Shown one piece after another: positions 34,048 to 43,272 of a stretch of 64,000 nucleotides of DNA. Source of the DNA: Xinfangfangia pollutisoli (GTDB lineage Bacteria; Pseudomonadota; Alphaproteobacteria; Rhodobacterales; Rhodobacteraceae); assembly GCF_020179405.1 (NCBI RefSeq), contig NZ_JAICBZ010000003.1, positions 62,001-126,000 on the forward strand. Reading direction: 5' to 3'. The translations under genes were made by a program, and so were the position numbers. The notes under the pieces are model-generated. The model made no database searches and was not told where the DNA came from. It saw only the letters and a list, made by a program, of their open reading frames with translations. Each line of letters opens with the position of its first letter. Within the stretch, counting starts at the first letter, position 1.

Positions 34048-34953
34048 ATGGACCGACTGACCGAAATGGAGGCTTTTGCCACGGTGGTTGACCAGGGCGG
34101 CTTCACCGACGCAGCAAAGAAGATGGGCATCTCGAAATCCGCGGTTTCGAAACATGTCTCGGCGCTGGAAGCGCGGCTGGGCGCGCGGCTTTTGAACCGT
34201 ACCACCCGCCGCGTCTCGCCCACCGAGATCGGCCTGGCCTATTACGACCGCGCCCGCCGCGTGCTGAACGACGCGGGCGAGGCGGATGCGCTGGTCACCT
34301 CGATGCAATCGGCGCCCTCGGGGCTGTTGCGCATCTCGGTCGCCACCGATTTCGGGGTGAACCTGCTGTCGCCGATCCTGGGGGATTTCCTGCTGGAATA
34401 TCCCGAAATCACCGTGAACATGGTGCTGAACAACCGCTATGTGGAACTGATCAGCGAAGGCTTTGACATGGCGATCCGGGTGGGAGAGCTGGAAGACAGC
34501 AGCCTGCGCGCCCGCAAGCTGACCGAAACCACCAAGCGGATGATCGGCGCGCCGGACTATTTCCAGAAATTCGGCCGGCCGATGAAGATCGACGATCTGA
34601 ACGACCACAAGCTTCTGCATTATTCGAACCAGGCCAATGGCAATGTCTGGAAGATCACCGCGCCCTCGGGCGAAAAGCGCCAGGTCCGCTCGAATGGCTG
34701 GCTGACGGTGAATGACGGCCAGTCGCTGCTGAATGCCGCCATTGCCGGGCTGGGCATCGCCTTCCTGCCCTCGTTCCTTTACGCTGATGCGATGCGCAAG
34801 GGCCAGGTGGAAGAGGCGATTCCGGGCCTGCCGGTCGAGGTTCTGGGCATTTACGCGGTCTATCCGCCGGGCCGGTTCACCCAGCCCAAAGTGCGCGCCT
34901 TCATCGACTTCCTGGCCCGCCGCTTCATCGACAAAGGGCCCGACAACTGGTGA
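34048..34953 (+). CDS. LysR-family transcriptional regulator
   Basis: A 301-aa regulator with the N-terminal winged HTH typical of LysR (FATVVDQGGFTDAAKKMGISKSAVSKHVSALE, residues 11-42, written here as two stretches) followed by the linker LLNRTTRRVSPTEIG and a periplasmic-binding-like effector domain (about 90-295). ATG at 34048 follows AAGGGGAAGA. It is isolated: the FadH-like gene ends about 200 bases upstream and an OmpA gene converges downstream. Its target is unknown. Confidence 0.94.
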   Translation: MDRLTEMEAFATVVDQGGFTDAAKKMGISKSAVSKHVSALEARLGARLLNRTTRRVSPTEIGLAYYDRARRVLNDAGEADALVTSMQSAPSGLLRISVATDFGVNLLSPILGDFLLEYPEITVNMVLNNRYVELISEGFDMAIRVGELEDSSLRARKLTETTKRMIGAPDYFQKFGRPMKIDDLNDHKLLHYSNQANGNVWKITAPSGEKRQVRSNGWLTVNDGQSLLNAAIAGLGIAFLPSFLYADAMRKGQVEEAIPGLPVEVLGIYAVYPPGRFTQPKVRAFIDFLARRFIDKGPDNW

Positions 34954-34996
34954 TCGCGCCCCGGGCGTAGCAGATTTTAGCTGAAAATCCGCGCGC

Positions 34997-36076
34997 TTAC
35001 GGCGCAGGCACCGCCTCGACCCGGCGATTGGACCGCCGGCCCTCTTCGGTCAGATTGGTGTCGCGCGGCGCCAGCGGGCCCACGCCGTCTGCCGAAATCT
35101 GGCCCGCCGCCACGCCATAATCCTTGATCAGCGTCTCGCGCACCGCCTCGGCCCGCCGCTTCGACAGCGCCACATTGGCCGACAGCCCGCCCGAGGCATC
35201 GCTATGCCCGACCAGCGCCAGGCTGCGCGCCGGATCGGCCGCCAGCCAGGCCGCCAGATCGCGCAACGAGGCGTAATCGCCCGGCTCCAGCGTGGCCGAG
35301 CCCGATCCGAAGACCAGATCTTCCAGAACGACCGGCAGACCGGCCTCCAGCCGCGGCAGCGGCGCGGCCGCCACCGGGGCGTCGCCCGGGCCCGCCACAG
35401 GCGCGATCGGCGCAGGCGGCGCAACCGGCGCGACAGGGGCCACAGGATCAGCCGGATCGGCACCCGGATCGGCACCCGGATCGGGCAGGTCGCTGCCCGG
35501 CAGGGCCGGCAGCGGCTCGGCCCCGACGCGGATCACCTGCACGAAAGCCGTATCGCCCGCGCGGCTGACCAGCAGGCTCAGCACTTCATCCGGGCCGCGC
35601 CGGGCGGCAAGAAAGCTGAAATCGCCCAGATCGACATGCATCCCCGGCTCGGCCATCACCTCGGTCGCGAAACGAAAATCGAAGCCGCCGCAAACCCGCG
35701 CGACACAGTCGAAGACCACGCGATAGCCGGCCGCCTCGATCTGCGCGCGCAGCGGCGCCAGCACATCCAGAAGCGAGGCGCCCGGCGCCTTCAGCCGATA
35801 GGCGCGGCGATCCACCATCCCCTCGACCTTGTCGCTGGGCAGCGCCCCGGCGGCAAAGGGCCCGACCGGCAGCGCATAGGCGGCATGTTCGGCCGGTTCG
35901 GTCGCGACCGACAGGACCGGGAAGGGAAAGTCCAGCTGCCAGCCCTGCGCAGCCAGGGCCGAGCCCTGGGCCAGCCCGGCCGCCACCAGCCAGGGCGCCA
36001 GACGGCGCAGCCAGCGCCCTTGGGCGCCCAGCACGGCAAGTCGGTGTCGCATCGGCAGGGCAGAACCTTTCATCAT
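34997..36076 (-). CDS. OmpA-family outer-membrane/peptidoglycan-associated protein
   Basis: A 359-aa protein with an N-terminal signal peptide or membrane anchor (about 15-43), an unfamiliar periplasmic domain (about 45-170), a Pro/Ala/Val-rich linker with DPGADPGADPAD and APVAPVAP repeats (about 180-215), and a C-terminal OmpA domain that binds peptidoglycan (SLALVGHSDASGGLSANVALSKRRAEAVRETL, then ADGVGPLAP; shown in parts). It lies in an operon with the GNAT and CinA-like genes: its start overlaps the GNAT stop by 4 bases. The first ATG pair (36076/36073) is uncertain by one residue. Confidence 0.85.
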   Translation of the reverse strand: MMKGSALPMRHRLAVLGAQGRWLRRLAPWLVAAGLAQGSALAAQGWQLDFPFPVLSVATEPAEHAAYALPVGPFAAGALPSDKVEGMVDRRAYRLKAPGASLLDVLAPLRAQIEAAGYRVVFDCVARVCGGFDFRFATEVMAEPGMHVDLGDFSFLAARRGPDEVLSLLVSRAGDTAFVQVIRVGAEPLPALPGSDLPDPGADPGADPADPVAPVAPVAPPAPIAPVAGPGDAPVAAAPLPRLEAGLPVVLEDLVFGSGSATLEPGDYASLRDLAAWLAADPARSLALVGHSDASGGLSANVALSKRRAEAVRETLIKDYGVAAGQISADGVGPLAPRDTNLTEEGRRSNRRVEAVPAP

Positions 36077-36780
36077 CTTCTGGCGCGATAATGATAGGCC
36101 GCGACGGGCTCCATCCCCAGGCGGTCATACAGCGCCCGGGCGGCGTCATTCCGCTTGGTCACCACCAGAGACAGCCGTTCCGCCCCCGTCTCGGCCGCCC
36201 AGTTCGCCGCGGCGCGCAGAAGATGGCCGCCCAGCCCCTTGCGCCGCTGCGCCGGATCCACCTCGACCGCATGGACCATGGCCTCGCGCCCCGTCGCGCC
36301 ATCGGCACAGGCCACGAAGGCCATGCCGGCCGGCCGGTCGTCGATCCGGCCCAGGATCGCGGCCTTCGGTCCGGTGACCCGGTCCATCACCGCCAGCCGT
36401 TCCGGGCCGATCCCGCCTTCGGCCCAAAGCGCGGCCGCCGCCGCCAAAGGCGGCCAGTGCGGGAAGGCGGTCAGAAAGGGCAGATCACCCTGCAGACGCG
36501 CCACCGGCGCCGCATAGGCGATCACCGGATCGACAAGCGCATGGCCCCGCGCCGCCAGAGCCGCATCCAGCGCCTCTTCGCCCGGGCGGATCAGGAACAG
36601 CGGCGCATCCATCGCCGCCTCGGCCGCATCCAGCGCGGCGTCGTCCCATGCGCCCTCGGCCGTCGCAGCCGAGACCCGCTTGCCGCCCCCCGCCCCGTCG
36701 CGCAGGGCAAAGGGCCCGACCTGCCAGCGCCGCGCCGGCGGCCAGGTCGCCTCCATCGCGGAAAAGAACCAGCCGCTCAT
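36073..36780 (-). CDS. GNAT-family N-acetyltransferase
   Basis: A 235-aa protein with a C-terminal GNAT fold: AVEVDPAQRRKGLGGHLLRAAANWA carries the acetyl-CoA loop QRRKGLG (about 175-185), followed by LVVTKRNDAARALYDRLGMEPVAAYHYRAR. The N-terminal half (1-95) is less typical and may hold a second, decayed GNAT lobe. Substrate unknown. It overlaps the CinA-like gene by 4 bases upstream and the OmpA gene by 4 bases downstream. Confidence 0.83.
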   Translation of the reverse strand: MSGWFFSAMEATWPPARRWQVGPFALRDGAGGGKRVSAATAEGAWDDAALDAAEAAMDAPLFLIRPGEEALDAALAARGHALVDPVIAYAAPVARLQGDLPFLTAFPHWPPLAAAAALWAEGGIGPERLAVMDRVTGPKAAILGRIDDRPAGMAFVACADGATGREAMVHAVEVDPAQRRKGLGGHLLRAAANWAAETGAERLSLVVTKRNDAARALYDRLGMEPVAAYHYRARR

Positions 36781-37496
36781 CCGAACAGCGCCATCAGCCG
36801 CTGCATCGCCGCATCCAGCCGGGCCGGATCGCTGCCACGGATCACCAGATTGGTGCCATAGACCCCGTTCTGGCTGAACGGATAGGACCCCATCGACAGA
36901 TCGGGGAAAGCCTGCGCCAGCGCGCCGAACTCGGCCGCGATCTCGCCCTCGCCGCGCATCACCCGCAAGGACTGGCTCAAGAGCGGCGCCCCGCCGGTCA
37001 GCCCGGGCAGGACCGAGGCCAGCATCGCCTCGAATATCGTCGGCACGCCCGCCATCACATGGACATTGCCCAGCGTGAAACCGGGCGCAACCGAGATCGG
37101 GTTGTCGATCAGCACCGCGCCATCGGGAATGCGGGCCATGCGCTGGCGGGCTTCGTTGAATTCGGTGCCCTGCCGGTCGTAATGCGCCTGCAACAGCGCC
37201 ATCGCATCGGCGCGATGACCGATCTTCGCCCCCATCGCCTCGGCCACCGCATCGGCGGTGATGTCGTCATGCGTGGGCCCGATCCCGCCCGAGGTGAACA
37301 GATGGTCATGCCCCGCCGACAGCGCCCGCACCGCCGCCACGATCGCCGCGTGATCGTCGGGCACCAGCCGCGCCTCGACCAGGTCGATGCCGCAGCGCGT
37401 CAGCTCTTTGGCCAGGTAATGCAGGTTCGAATCGCGGGTGCGCCCCGACAGGATCTCATCGCCGATCACCAGCATTGCTGCCCGCGGATTCGCCAT
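36777..37496 (-). CDS. CinA N-terminal-like protein (molybdopterin-binding, YpsB/CinA MoCF domain)
   Basis: A 239-aa protein consisting of the MoaB/CinA nucleotide-binding domain: MLVIGDEILSGRTRDSN, FTSGGIGPTHDDITADAVAEA and GNVHVMAGVPTIFEAML. Full-length CinA has a further C-terminal NMN-amidohydrolase domain of about 170 aa which is absent here, as in some Rhodobacterales relatives. In the family this fold acts on ADP-ribose or nicotinamide-related nucleotides; the reaction here is uncertain. ATG at 37496 is used, as longer starts add non-conserved residues. Divergent from map with a 133-base gap. First gene of the CinA-GNAT-OmpA operon. Confidence 0.87.
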   Translation of the reverse strand: MANPRAAMLVIGDEILSGRTRDSNLHYLAKELTRCGIDLVEARLVPDDHAAIVAAVRALSAGHDHLFTSGGIGPTHDDITADAVAEAMGAKIGHRADAMALLQAHYDRQGTEFNEARQRMARIPDGAVLIDNPISVAPGFTLGNVHVMAGVPTIFEAMLASVLPGLTGGAPLLSQSLRVMRGEGEIAAEFGALAQAFPDLSMGSYPFSQNGVYGTNLVIRGSDPARLDAAMQRLMALFG

Positions 37497-37629
37497 TGCC
37501 AGCCCCCTTCTGCCGCTTTGCCCCCGGTATAGACCCGGCATCGGCGCAGGGGAACTCCCCGTACCTGCCCTGCCTCTGGCCTTTCCGCGCCGCTGCCCCT
37601 ATGTAAGGGCCCCGAAGAGAGGCCCGACG

Positions 37630-38439
37630 ATGGACGAAACCCGCGCTCGCATCACCCGTGACGGTATCCGCATCTATGAAGAGGCGGACTATGCCGGCAT
37701 GCGCGCCGCCGGCCGGGTGGCCGCGGAGATCCTGGATCAGGTGGCCGCGCTGGTGAAGCCCGGCGCCACCACCGCCGAGATCGACACCTTCATCACCGAA
37801 GAGATCGAGCGCCGCGGCGTGATCTCGGCCACGATCGGCTACAAGGGCTACAAGCACGCCTCGTGCATCTCGGTCAATCATGTGGTCTGCCACGGGATTC
37901 CGGGCGCCAAGGTGCTGGCCGACGGCGATATCCTGAACATCGACGTCACCGTGATCGTCGATGGCTGGTTCGGCGATACCAGCCGGATGTATGTGGCCGG
38001 CGCCCTGCCCCGCAAGGCGGAACGGCTGATCGAGGTCACCCATGAATCGCTGATGCGCGGCATTGCGGCGGTGAAGCCGGGCAATACGTTCGGCGATATC
38101 GGCCATGCGATCCAATCCTATGTGGAACAGAACCGCATGTCGGTGGTGCGCGATTTCTGCGGCCACGGCCTGGGCCGGGTGTTCCACGCGCCCCCGAATG
38201 TGCTGCATTACGGCCGCGCCGGCACCGGGCCGGTGCTGGAAGAGGGGATGATCTTCACCATCGAGCCGATGGTCAACCTGGGCCGCCCCGAAACCAAGGT
38301 TCTGGCCGATGACTGGACCGCGGTCACCCGCGACAAGTCGCTTTCGGCGCAATACGAACATTCGGTCGGCGTGACCGCGACGGGCTGCGAGATCTTCACC
38401 CTGTCGCCCGCCGGCAAGTTCTTCCGCACCTGGGAATGA
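37630..38439 (+). CDS. map: Methionine aminopeptidase type I
   Basis: A 269-aa metal-dependent peptidase that removes the initiator Met after deformylation. The fold residues are present: His in HASCISVNHVVCHGIP, Asp ligands in DGDILNIDVTVIVDGWFGDTSRM, His in CGHGLGRVFHAPPN and Glu in IFTIEPMVNLG and the C-terminal QYEHSVGVT. Type I because there is no insertion of the type II kind. The start 37630 follows AGAGAGGCCCG. Transcribed away from the CinA-like operon. Confidence 0.97.
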   Translation: MDETRARITRDGIRIYEEADYAGMRAAGRVAAEILDQVAALVKPGATTAEIDTFITEEIERRGVISATIGYKGYKHASCISVNHVVCHGIPGAKVLADGDILNIDVTVIVDGWFGDTSRMYVAGALPRKAERLIEVTHESLMRGIAAVKPGNTFGDIGHAIQSYVEQNRMSVVRDFCGHGLGRVFHAPPNVLHYGRAGTGPVLEEGMIFTIEPMVNLGRPETKVLADDWTAVTRDKSLSAQYEHSVGVTATGCEIFTLSPAGKFFRTWE

Positions 38440-38475
38440 CCGCCGGGCCCGGCGCTTTGCCCCGGCCCGGTCTTT

Positions 38476-38551
38476 GCGCATAGCCATTCCATTTCTGCAC
38501 AACGGTTGCGCAAATCGCATACCGGGTTTTCTGCACACATTCGCATACGAA
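38476..38551. promoter_or_regulatory. Repeat cluster upstream of the CoA-hydrolase/transferase gene
   Basis: Within 76 bases lie: a GCGCATA (38476-38482), a perfect 8-base palindrome TTGCGCAA (38506-38513), CGCATA again at 38516-38521 and 38542-38547, TTTCTGCACA twice (38492-38501 and 38528-38537), and the palindrome TTCG-CATA-CGAA (38540-38551). This is a probable operator cluster for the downstream gene; the palindrome with TTGC half-sites recalls short-chain acyl-CoA responsive regulators (RamB/ScfR type), but the match is not strong. Confidence 0.5.
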
Positions 38552-38604
38552 GATTGCGAACCGCCCCGCGGATCTTTAGCTGCAGCGCAGTCAGGGAGGA
38601 CTGA

Positions 38605-40086
38605 ATGCAGGACCGCATCCGCAACCCCGAGCTTCGCAGCCGTGTCATGTCTGCCCAACAGGCGGCGGCGCTGATCCGCGACGGCATGGTCGTCGGCATG
38701 TCGGGCTTCACCCGCGCGGGCGAGGCGATGGCCGTGCCCCTGGCCCTGGCCGAACGCGCCCGGACCGACCCCCTGCGCATCACCCTGATGACCGGCGCCT
38801 CGCTGGGCCATGACCTGGACAAGATCCTGGCCGAGGCGCATGTGACCGCCCGCCGCATCCCCTTTCAATCCGACCCGGGCCTGCGCCGCGCCATCAATGC
38901 GGGCGAGGTGATGTTCATCGACCAGCACCTGTCGGAAACGGTCGAGCAGCTGCGCACGCGGCAATTGCCCGGCGTCGACGTCGCGGTGATCGAGGCCGCG
39001 GCCATCACCGAAGACGGCGGCATCATCCCCACCACCTCGATCGGCAATTCCGCCTCTTACGCGATCCTCGCGAAACAGGTGATCGTCGAGATCAACACCG
39101 CCCAGCCCCTGTCCTTCGAAGGGCTGCACGATGTCTTCATCCCGATCTATCGGCCGAACCGCATGCCGATCCCGGTCGTCGCCCCCGACAGCCGCATCGG
39201 CCTGCCCTATATCCCGATCCCGCCGGAAAAGATCGCCGCCATCGTGCTGACGGAAAAGCACGATTCCTCGGCCACCATCCTGCCGCCCGACGATGACACC
39301 CGCGCCATCGCCGGCCATCTGATCGACTTCTTCCAGGGCGAAGTGCGCGCCGGCCGGATGGACAACCGCCTTGCCCCCCTGCAGGCCGGGATCGGCACCA
39401 TCGCCAATGCGGTCTTGCACGGGCTGATCGACAGCCCCTTCCATGACCTGAAAATGTATTCCGAAGTCCTGCAGGATTCGACCTTCGACCTGATGGATGC
39501 GGGCAAGCTGACCTATGCCTCGGGCTCGTCCATCACCCTGTCGGCGGCGAAGAATGCGCAGGTCATGCCGCATTTCGACCGCTACAAATCGCGGCTGATC
39601 CTGCGCCCGCAGGAAATTTCCAACCACCCCGAGGTCGTGCGCCGCCTGGGCCTGATCGCCATCAACACCGCGCTGGAATTCGACATTTACGGCAATGTGA
39701 ATTCGACCCATATCATGGGCACGCAGATGATGAACGGCATCGGCGGCTCGGGCGATTTCGCCCGCAATGCGCTGATCTCGGTCTTCGTGACCAAGTCGAT
39801 CGCCAAGGGCGGCGCGATTTCCTCGGTCGTGCCGATGGTCAGCCATGTCGACCATACCGAGCATGACGTGGATGTGCTGGTGACCGAACAGGGCCTGGCC
39901 GATCTGCGCGGCCTGGCGCCGCGCGAACGCGCCCGCGCGATCATCGCCCATTGCGCCCATCCCGACTGGCGCGCCCCGCTGGCCGATTACTTCGACCGCG
40001 CGCTGGCCCTGGGCGGCCATACGCCGCATCTTCTGGAAGAGGCGCTGTCCTGGCATGTGCGGCTGCGCAAGACCGGCCGCATGTGA
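38605..40086 (+). CDS. Acetyl-CoA hydrolase / succinyl-CoA:acetate CoA-transferase family
   Basis: A 493-aa CoA-transferase family I enzyme of the acetyl-CoA hydrolase (Ach1) branch, which moves CoA between acetate, succinate and other acyl groups. Family motifs: catalytic Glu of MYSEVLQDS, GIGGSGDFARNA, NAQVMPHF and GIGTIANAVLHGL. This GSGDFARNA stretch is typical of succinyl-CoA:acetate CoA-transferases of acetate-using bacteria. ATG at 38605 follows AGGGAGGA. The AT-rich repeat cluster before it (38440-38604) is the likely control region. The neighbouring ThuA gene starts 60 bases after the stop. Confidence 0.92.
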   Translation: MQDRIRNPELRSRVMSAQQAAALIRDGMVVGMSGFTRAGEAMAVPLALAERARTDPLRITLMTGASLGHDLDKILAEAHVTARRIPFQSDPGLRRAINAGEVMFIDQHLSETVEQLRTRQLPGVDVAVIEAAAITEDGGIIPTTSIGNSASYAILAKQVIVEINTAQPLSFEGLHDVFIPIYRPNRMPIPVVAPDSRIGLPYIPIPPEKIAAIVLTEKHDSSATILPPDDDTRAIAGHLIDFFQGEVRAGRMDNRLAPLQAGIGTIANAVLHGLIDSPFHDLKMYSEVLQDSTFDLMDAGKLTYASGSSITLSAAKNAQVMPHFDRYKSRLILRPQEISNHPEVVRRLGLIAINTALEFDIYGNVNSTHIMGTQMMNGIGGSGDFARNALISVFVTKSIAKGGAISSVVPMVSHVDHTEHDVDVLVTEQGLADLRGLAPRERARAIIAHCAHPDWRAPLADYFDRALALGGHTPHLLEEALSWHVRLRKTGRM

Positions 40087-40145
40087 CGCCTTCCAAACCG
40101 CTTTGAATGCTCCTATCCTTTCGCCACAAGCGAAAGGAATCGGGC

Positions 40146-40934
40146 ATGTCCAGCATTCGCGTCACCGTCTGGGGCGAAAACGTCCATGAACAGAAATCGG
40201 CCGTGGTGCGCGGCCTTTATCCGCAGGGCATGCATCAAAGCATCGCCGATGCGCTGAACGCCGCCGGCGGGATTGCGGCCACGACCGCCACGCTGGACCA
40301 GCCCGACCATGGCCTGCCGCCCGGCCGGCTTCAGGAAACCGATGTGCTGATCTGGTGGGGCCATGCCGCCCATGGCGAGGTTTCCGATGCCGTGGTCGAC
40401 CGGGTCTGCGATGCCGTCTGGTCGGGCATGGGGGCGATCTTCCTGCATTCCGCGCATTTCTCCAAGCCATTCAAACGCTTGATGGGCACGCCCTGCAACC
40501 TGACCTGGCGCGAAGCGGGTGAGCGGGAACGGCTTTGGCTGACCTCGCGCAACCATCCGATCGCCGCGGGCCTGCCCGATCATTTCGAGCTGGAAAACGA
40601 AGAGATGTATGGCGAACCCTTCGGCATCCCCGAACCCTTGGAGACGGTCTTCATCTCATGGTTCCAGGGCGGCGAGGTCTTCCGCTCGGGCGTGACCTAC
40701 AAACGCGGCGCCGGCAATGTGTTCTACTTCCGCCCCGGGCATGAAACCTATCCGACCTATCACGACGGAAACGTCCAGCGGGTGATCGCCAACGCGGTGC
40801 GCTGGGCGCATAATCCGGCCGCCCGGCTGGCCGATCCGAACCGCGCGCCGAACGTGCCGGTTGAAACCGCTTTGGAACCGATCGAACAGCGCGGCGAGAC
40901 CCTGCATGCCAAGGGCGAAGCGGGGTTCCGGTGA
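40146..40934 (+). CDS. ThuA domain protein
   Basis: A 262-aa protein of the ThuA family (class I glutamine-amidotransferase-like fold), found in trehalose/maltose or keto-sugar use and in other Gfo/Idh-associated sugar clusters. Supporting stretches: [18 protein letters not shown] (about 75-92), [33 protein letters not shown], and [23 protein letters not shown]. The usual catalytic Cys nucleophile of the amidotransferase fold is absent, as in other ThuA proteins. The start is at 40146, with the Gfo/Idh gene overlapping the stop by 4 bases (GTGA). Sugar substrate unknown. Confidence 0.87.
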   Translation: MSSIRVTVWGENVHEQKSAVVRGLYPQGMHQSIADALNAAGGIAATTATLDQPDHGLPPGRLQETDVLIWWGHAAHGEVSDAVVDRVCDAVWSGMGAIFLHSAHFSKPFKRLMGTPCNLTWREAGERERLWLTSRNHPIAAGLPDHFELENEEMYGEPFGIPEPLETVFISWFQGGEVFRSGVTYKRGAGNVFYFRPGHETYPTYHDGNVQRVIANAVRWAHNPAARLADPNRAPNVPVETALEPIEQRGETLHAKGEAGFR

Positions 40935-41983
40935 CCATCCGTCTGCTGATCCTGGGCACGGGCGGCATGGCCAATTCCCATGCCGAAGCCTTCGCCGCCA
41001 TTCCCGGCGTGGCGCTGGTGGCGGGCGTCGACACCCGCCCGGCGGCGCTGGCCGCCTTTGCCGAAAAACACGCCATCCCGCATCGCTTCGAAAGCCTGGA
41101 CGAGGCGCTGGCCTGGGGCCAGTTCGACGCGGTGGCCAATGTCACCCCCGACGCCGCCCATCACGCCACCACCCTGCCGCTGCTGGCCGCGGGCAAGCAT
41201 GTGCTGTGCGAAAAGCCGCTGGCCACGAATGCCGCCGATGCGGCCGAAATGGCCGCAGCCGCGGCGCGGGCCGGCACCATCGCCATGGTCAACCTGACCT
41301 ATCGCAACGTGCCCGCCCTTCAGGAAGCCGCACGGCTGGTGCGTACGGGCGCTTTGGGCCCGATCCGGCATTTCGAGGCCAGCTATCTGCAAAGCTGGCT
41401 GACCCAGCCCGCCTGGGGCGATTGGCGGACCGAGCCGCAATGGCTGTGGCGCCTGTCGACCGCGCATGGATCAAAGGGCGTGCTGGGCGATGTCGGCATC
41501 CATATTCTCGACTTCGCGACCTTCATCGCCGGCGAGGCGGCGGTCGAGGTCTCGGCCCGGCTGGCCACCTTCGACAAGGCGCCGGGCGGGCGGATCGGGG
41601 ACTATCCGCTTGATGCCAATGACAGCGCCACGATGCAGCTACGGCTGTCGGGCGGGGCGCTGGGGGTGGTGCATGCGACGCGGTTTGCCACCGGCCATCT
41701 GAACGACCTGCGGCTGCGGATCTATGGCGAGGCGGGCGGGCTGGAGGTGCGGTTCGAAGCCGCCGTCAGCACGCTGTCGGCCTGTCTGGGCGAAGACCGG
41801 CTGACCGCGACCTGGCGCCCGGTCGATTGCCCGCCGGTGCCGACCGTCTATCAGCGCTTCATCGCGGCGATCCGGGGTGAGGGCCCGGCCGAGCCCGATT
41901 TCGCCCGTGGCGCCGATCTGCAGCGCCTTCTGGACGCGGCCGAAGCCAGCGCCGCGGCCAGCGGCACCGCCCAGCGCCTGTAA
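40931..41983 (+). CDS. Gfo/Idh/MocA-family oxidoreductase
   Basis: A 350-aa NAD(P)-dependent sugar oxidoreductase. N-terminal Rossmann domain with [13 protein letters not shown] (nucleotide-binding Gly motif) and the family motif CEKPLATN (about 96-103), then a C-terminal alpha/beta domain with [13 protein letters not shown], where the catalytic His of the family lies. GTG start overlapping the ThuA stop. ThuA-Gfo/Idh pairs are common in sugar and cyclitol use; no transporter is adjacent, so the substrate remains unknown. Confidence 0.9.
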   Translation: MTIRLLILGTGGMANSHAEAFAAIPGVALVAGVDTRPAALAAFAEKHAIPHRFESLDEALAWGQFDAVANVTPDAAHHATTLPLLAAGKHVLCEKPLATNAADAAEMAAAAARAGTIAMVNLTYRNVPALQEAARLVRTGALGPIRHFEASYLQSWLTQPAWGDWRTEPQWLWRLSTAHGSKGVLGDVGIHILDFATFIAGEAAVEVSARLATFDKAPGGRIGDYPLDANDSATMQLRLSGGALGVVHATRFATGHLNDLRLRIYGEAGGLEVRFEAAVSTLSACLGEDRLTATWRPVDCPPVPTVYQRFIAAIRGEGPAEPDFARGADLQRLLDAAEASAAASGTAQRL

Positions 41984-42005
41984 GGCGCGCGCCCGCGGCG
42001 GCGGC

Positions 42006-42380
42006 CTAGCCCGCCGTTTCCAGGCAATGGCGACGGAAGGCGCGTTTCAGCATGTCCAGCTCGGCCCGCAAAAGGTCGATCTCGGCCCGCAGGTCGTCTT
42101 CCATCGGCACGCCGGTGATCACGGTGAAATGCGCCAGCGTCTCGCCGCCCGAGCGGATCAGGAAGGTCTGCACCCCCTCGCTCAGCAGATCCGAGGGGAT
42201 CGGCACCCGCACCGCATAATCGCCCTCGCGCCCCGGAACCGGCGTGACCGCCACCCCGGCCAGCGGCTTTTCCAGATGCAGCACATCCAGCTTCGGCGGC
42301 ACCGCCCCCGCCCCGGTCAGCACACCTTCCCAGATCCCGGCCCGGATCCGCGTCTGCGTCAGCTTCAGATCGTCAGACAT
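42006..42380 (-). CDS. Conserved hypothetical protein (124 aa)
   Basis: A soluble 124-aa protein with an N-terminal beta-rich region (IWEGVLTGAGAVPPKLDVLHL, VRVPIPSDLL, AHFTVITGVP) and a C-terminal helix containing a leucine heptad-like stretch (DDLRAEIDLLRAELDMLKRAF). It lies 10 bases after the next gene upstream on the minus strand, so the two form a pair. The N-terminal half looks like a small beta-domain and the tail like a coiled coil that could mediate pairing. I do not recognise a function. Confidence 0.7.
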   Translation of the reverse strand: MSDDLKLTQTRIRAGIWEGVLTGAGAVPPKLDVLHLEKPLAGVAVTPVPGREGDYAVRVPIPSDLLSEGVQTFLIRSGGETLAHFTVITGVPMEDDLRAEIDLLRAELDMLKRAFRRHCLETAG

Positions 42381-42389
42381 GCGCGCCCC

Positions 42390-43163
42390 CTACAGCTCGG
42401 CCCTGGGCCTGCGGCTGACCGTCACGTCGCGCAGGATGATCTGGTTCATCTCGGGCCCTTCGAAGATCAGATCGACCCAAAGCTTCTCGATCCGCTTCTC
42501 GTTGACCTTGGTATAGGCCAGGTCGAATTCGACCATCACCTCTTCATCGGTCAGGGGCAGTTCCCGCACGATCTGCTCGACATTCGGCCCGTGTTTCACG
42601 TTCAGCCGCACGAAGATTTCCAGCGGCTTCTCCATCTCGACGATCACGTCCAGCCGGATCAGATGGCGCAGCTTCAGCCCCTGCGCGGCTTCGGGCGGCA
42701 GGTCCAGCACCAAAGACAGGAACGAGCCGTCAAAGCGGAACACATCCATGCGGAAGCCAAAGGGGGCAACATCGGCCTCGCGCGTGTTGCGGATCTGGCG
42801 GACGGTCAGTTCCGACCGGCGGCAATCGTGAAAGATCGTGGCCCCGTCGCAGATCTGCGCCCGGCCGGGCACCGAAGACAGGCCCGGCGCGGCGATCTGG
42901 CCCTTCCACAGATCGGGCCGCCAGGCCCAATCCGTGCCGGCCTGTTTGCGGATCGCCGTGGCGCCGATCACCGGCAGGGCCAGCCGGTATTCGGCCTGAT
43001 GGATCACCCGGTCCAACTCGCGCCGCAACTGCCGGGCGCGGCTGCGCTGGCTGCGCAGGCTGTCCAGCCCCATCTGCGCGGCTTCATTGGCCACGCGCGC
43101 CCAGCGCGCCAAGGCGCGGCGGAAGACCAGCCGGTCCATCACCCTGTCGAAGCGCCGCGTCAT
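42390..43163 (-). CDS. Conserved hypothetical protein (DUF6478-like)
   Basis: A 257-aa protein of a type I know only from Rhodobacterales (it resembles DUF6478, a tentative assignment). An N-terminal basic helical part (about 1-60, rich in Arg) is followed by a beta-rich domain: GATIFHDCRRSELTVRQIRNT, FGFRMDVFRFDGSFLSLVLDLP, and VMVEFDLAYTKVNEKRIEKLWVDL. No signal peptide. It starts just after an AT-rich 106-base gap and lies upstream of the 124-aa gene. Function unknown. Confidence 0.72.
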   Translation of the reverse strand: MTRRFDRVMDRLVFRRALARWARVANEAAQMGLDSLRSQRSRARQLRRELDRVIHQAEYRLALPVIGATAIRKQAGTDWAWRPDLWKGQIAAPGLSSVPGRAQICDGATIFHDCRRSELTVRQIRNTREADVAPFGFRMDVFRFDGSFLSLVLDLPPEAAQGLKLRHLIRLDVIVEMEKPLEIFVRLNVKHGPNVEQIVRELPLTDEEVMVEFDLAYTKVNEKRIEKLWVDLIFEGPEMNQIILRDVTVSRRPRAEL

Positions 43164-43272
43164 CGTTTCTGCCTGGATGCCCCTTGCCGGATTTCTCCGG
43201 GAATTGTCGAATGTCCGGAAACACGACCACTAGACTCGAAAAGTGTTAACAAGCCAAGCCCCTGGCCCGCCT

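Noticed and set aside
37456-40056. 866-codon minus-strand frame opposite map and the CoA-transferase
   Set aside because: Same mirror effect; motifs are all on the plus strand.
42006-43163. Phage tail-like origin for the two hypothetical genes
   Set aside because: No other phage-like gene is nearby and base composition equals the neighbours.
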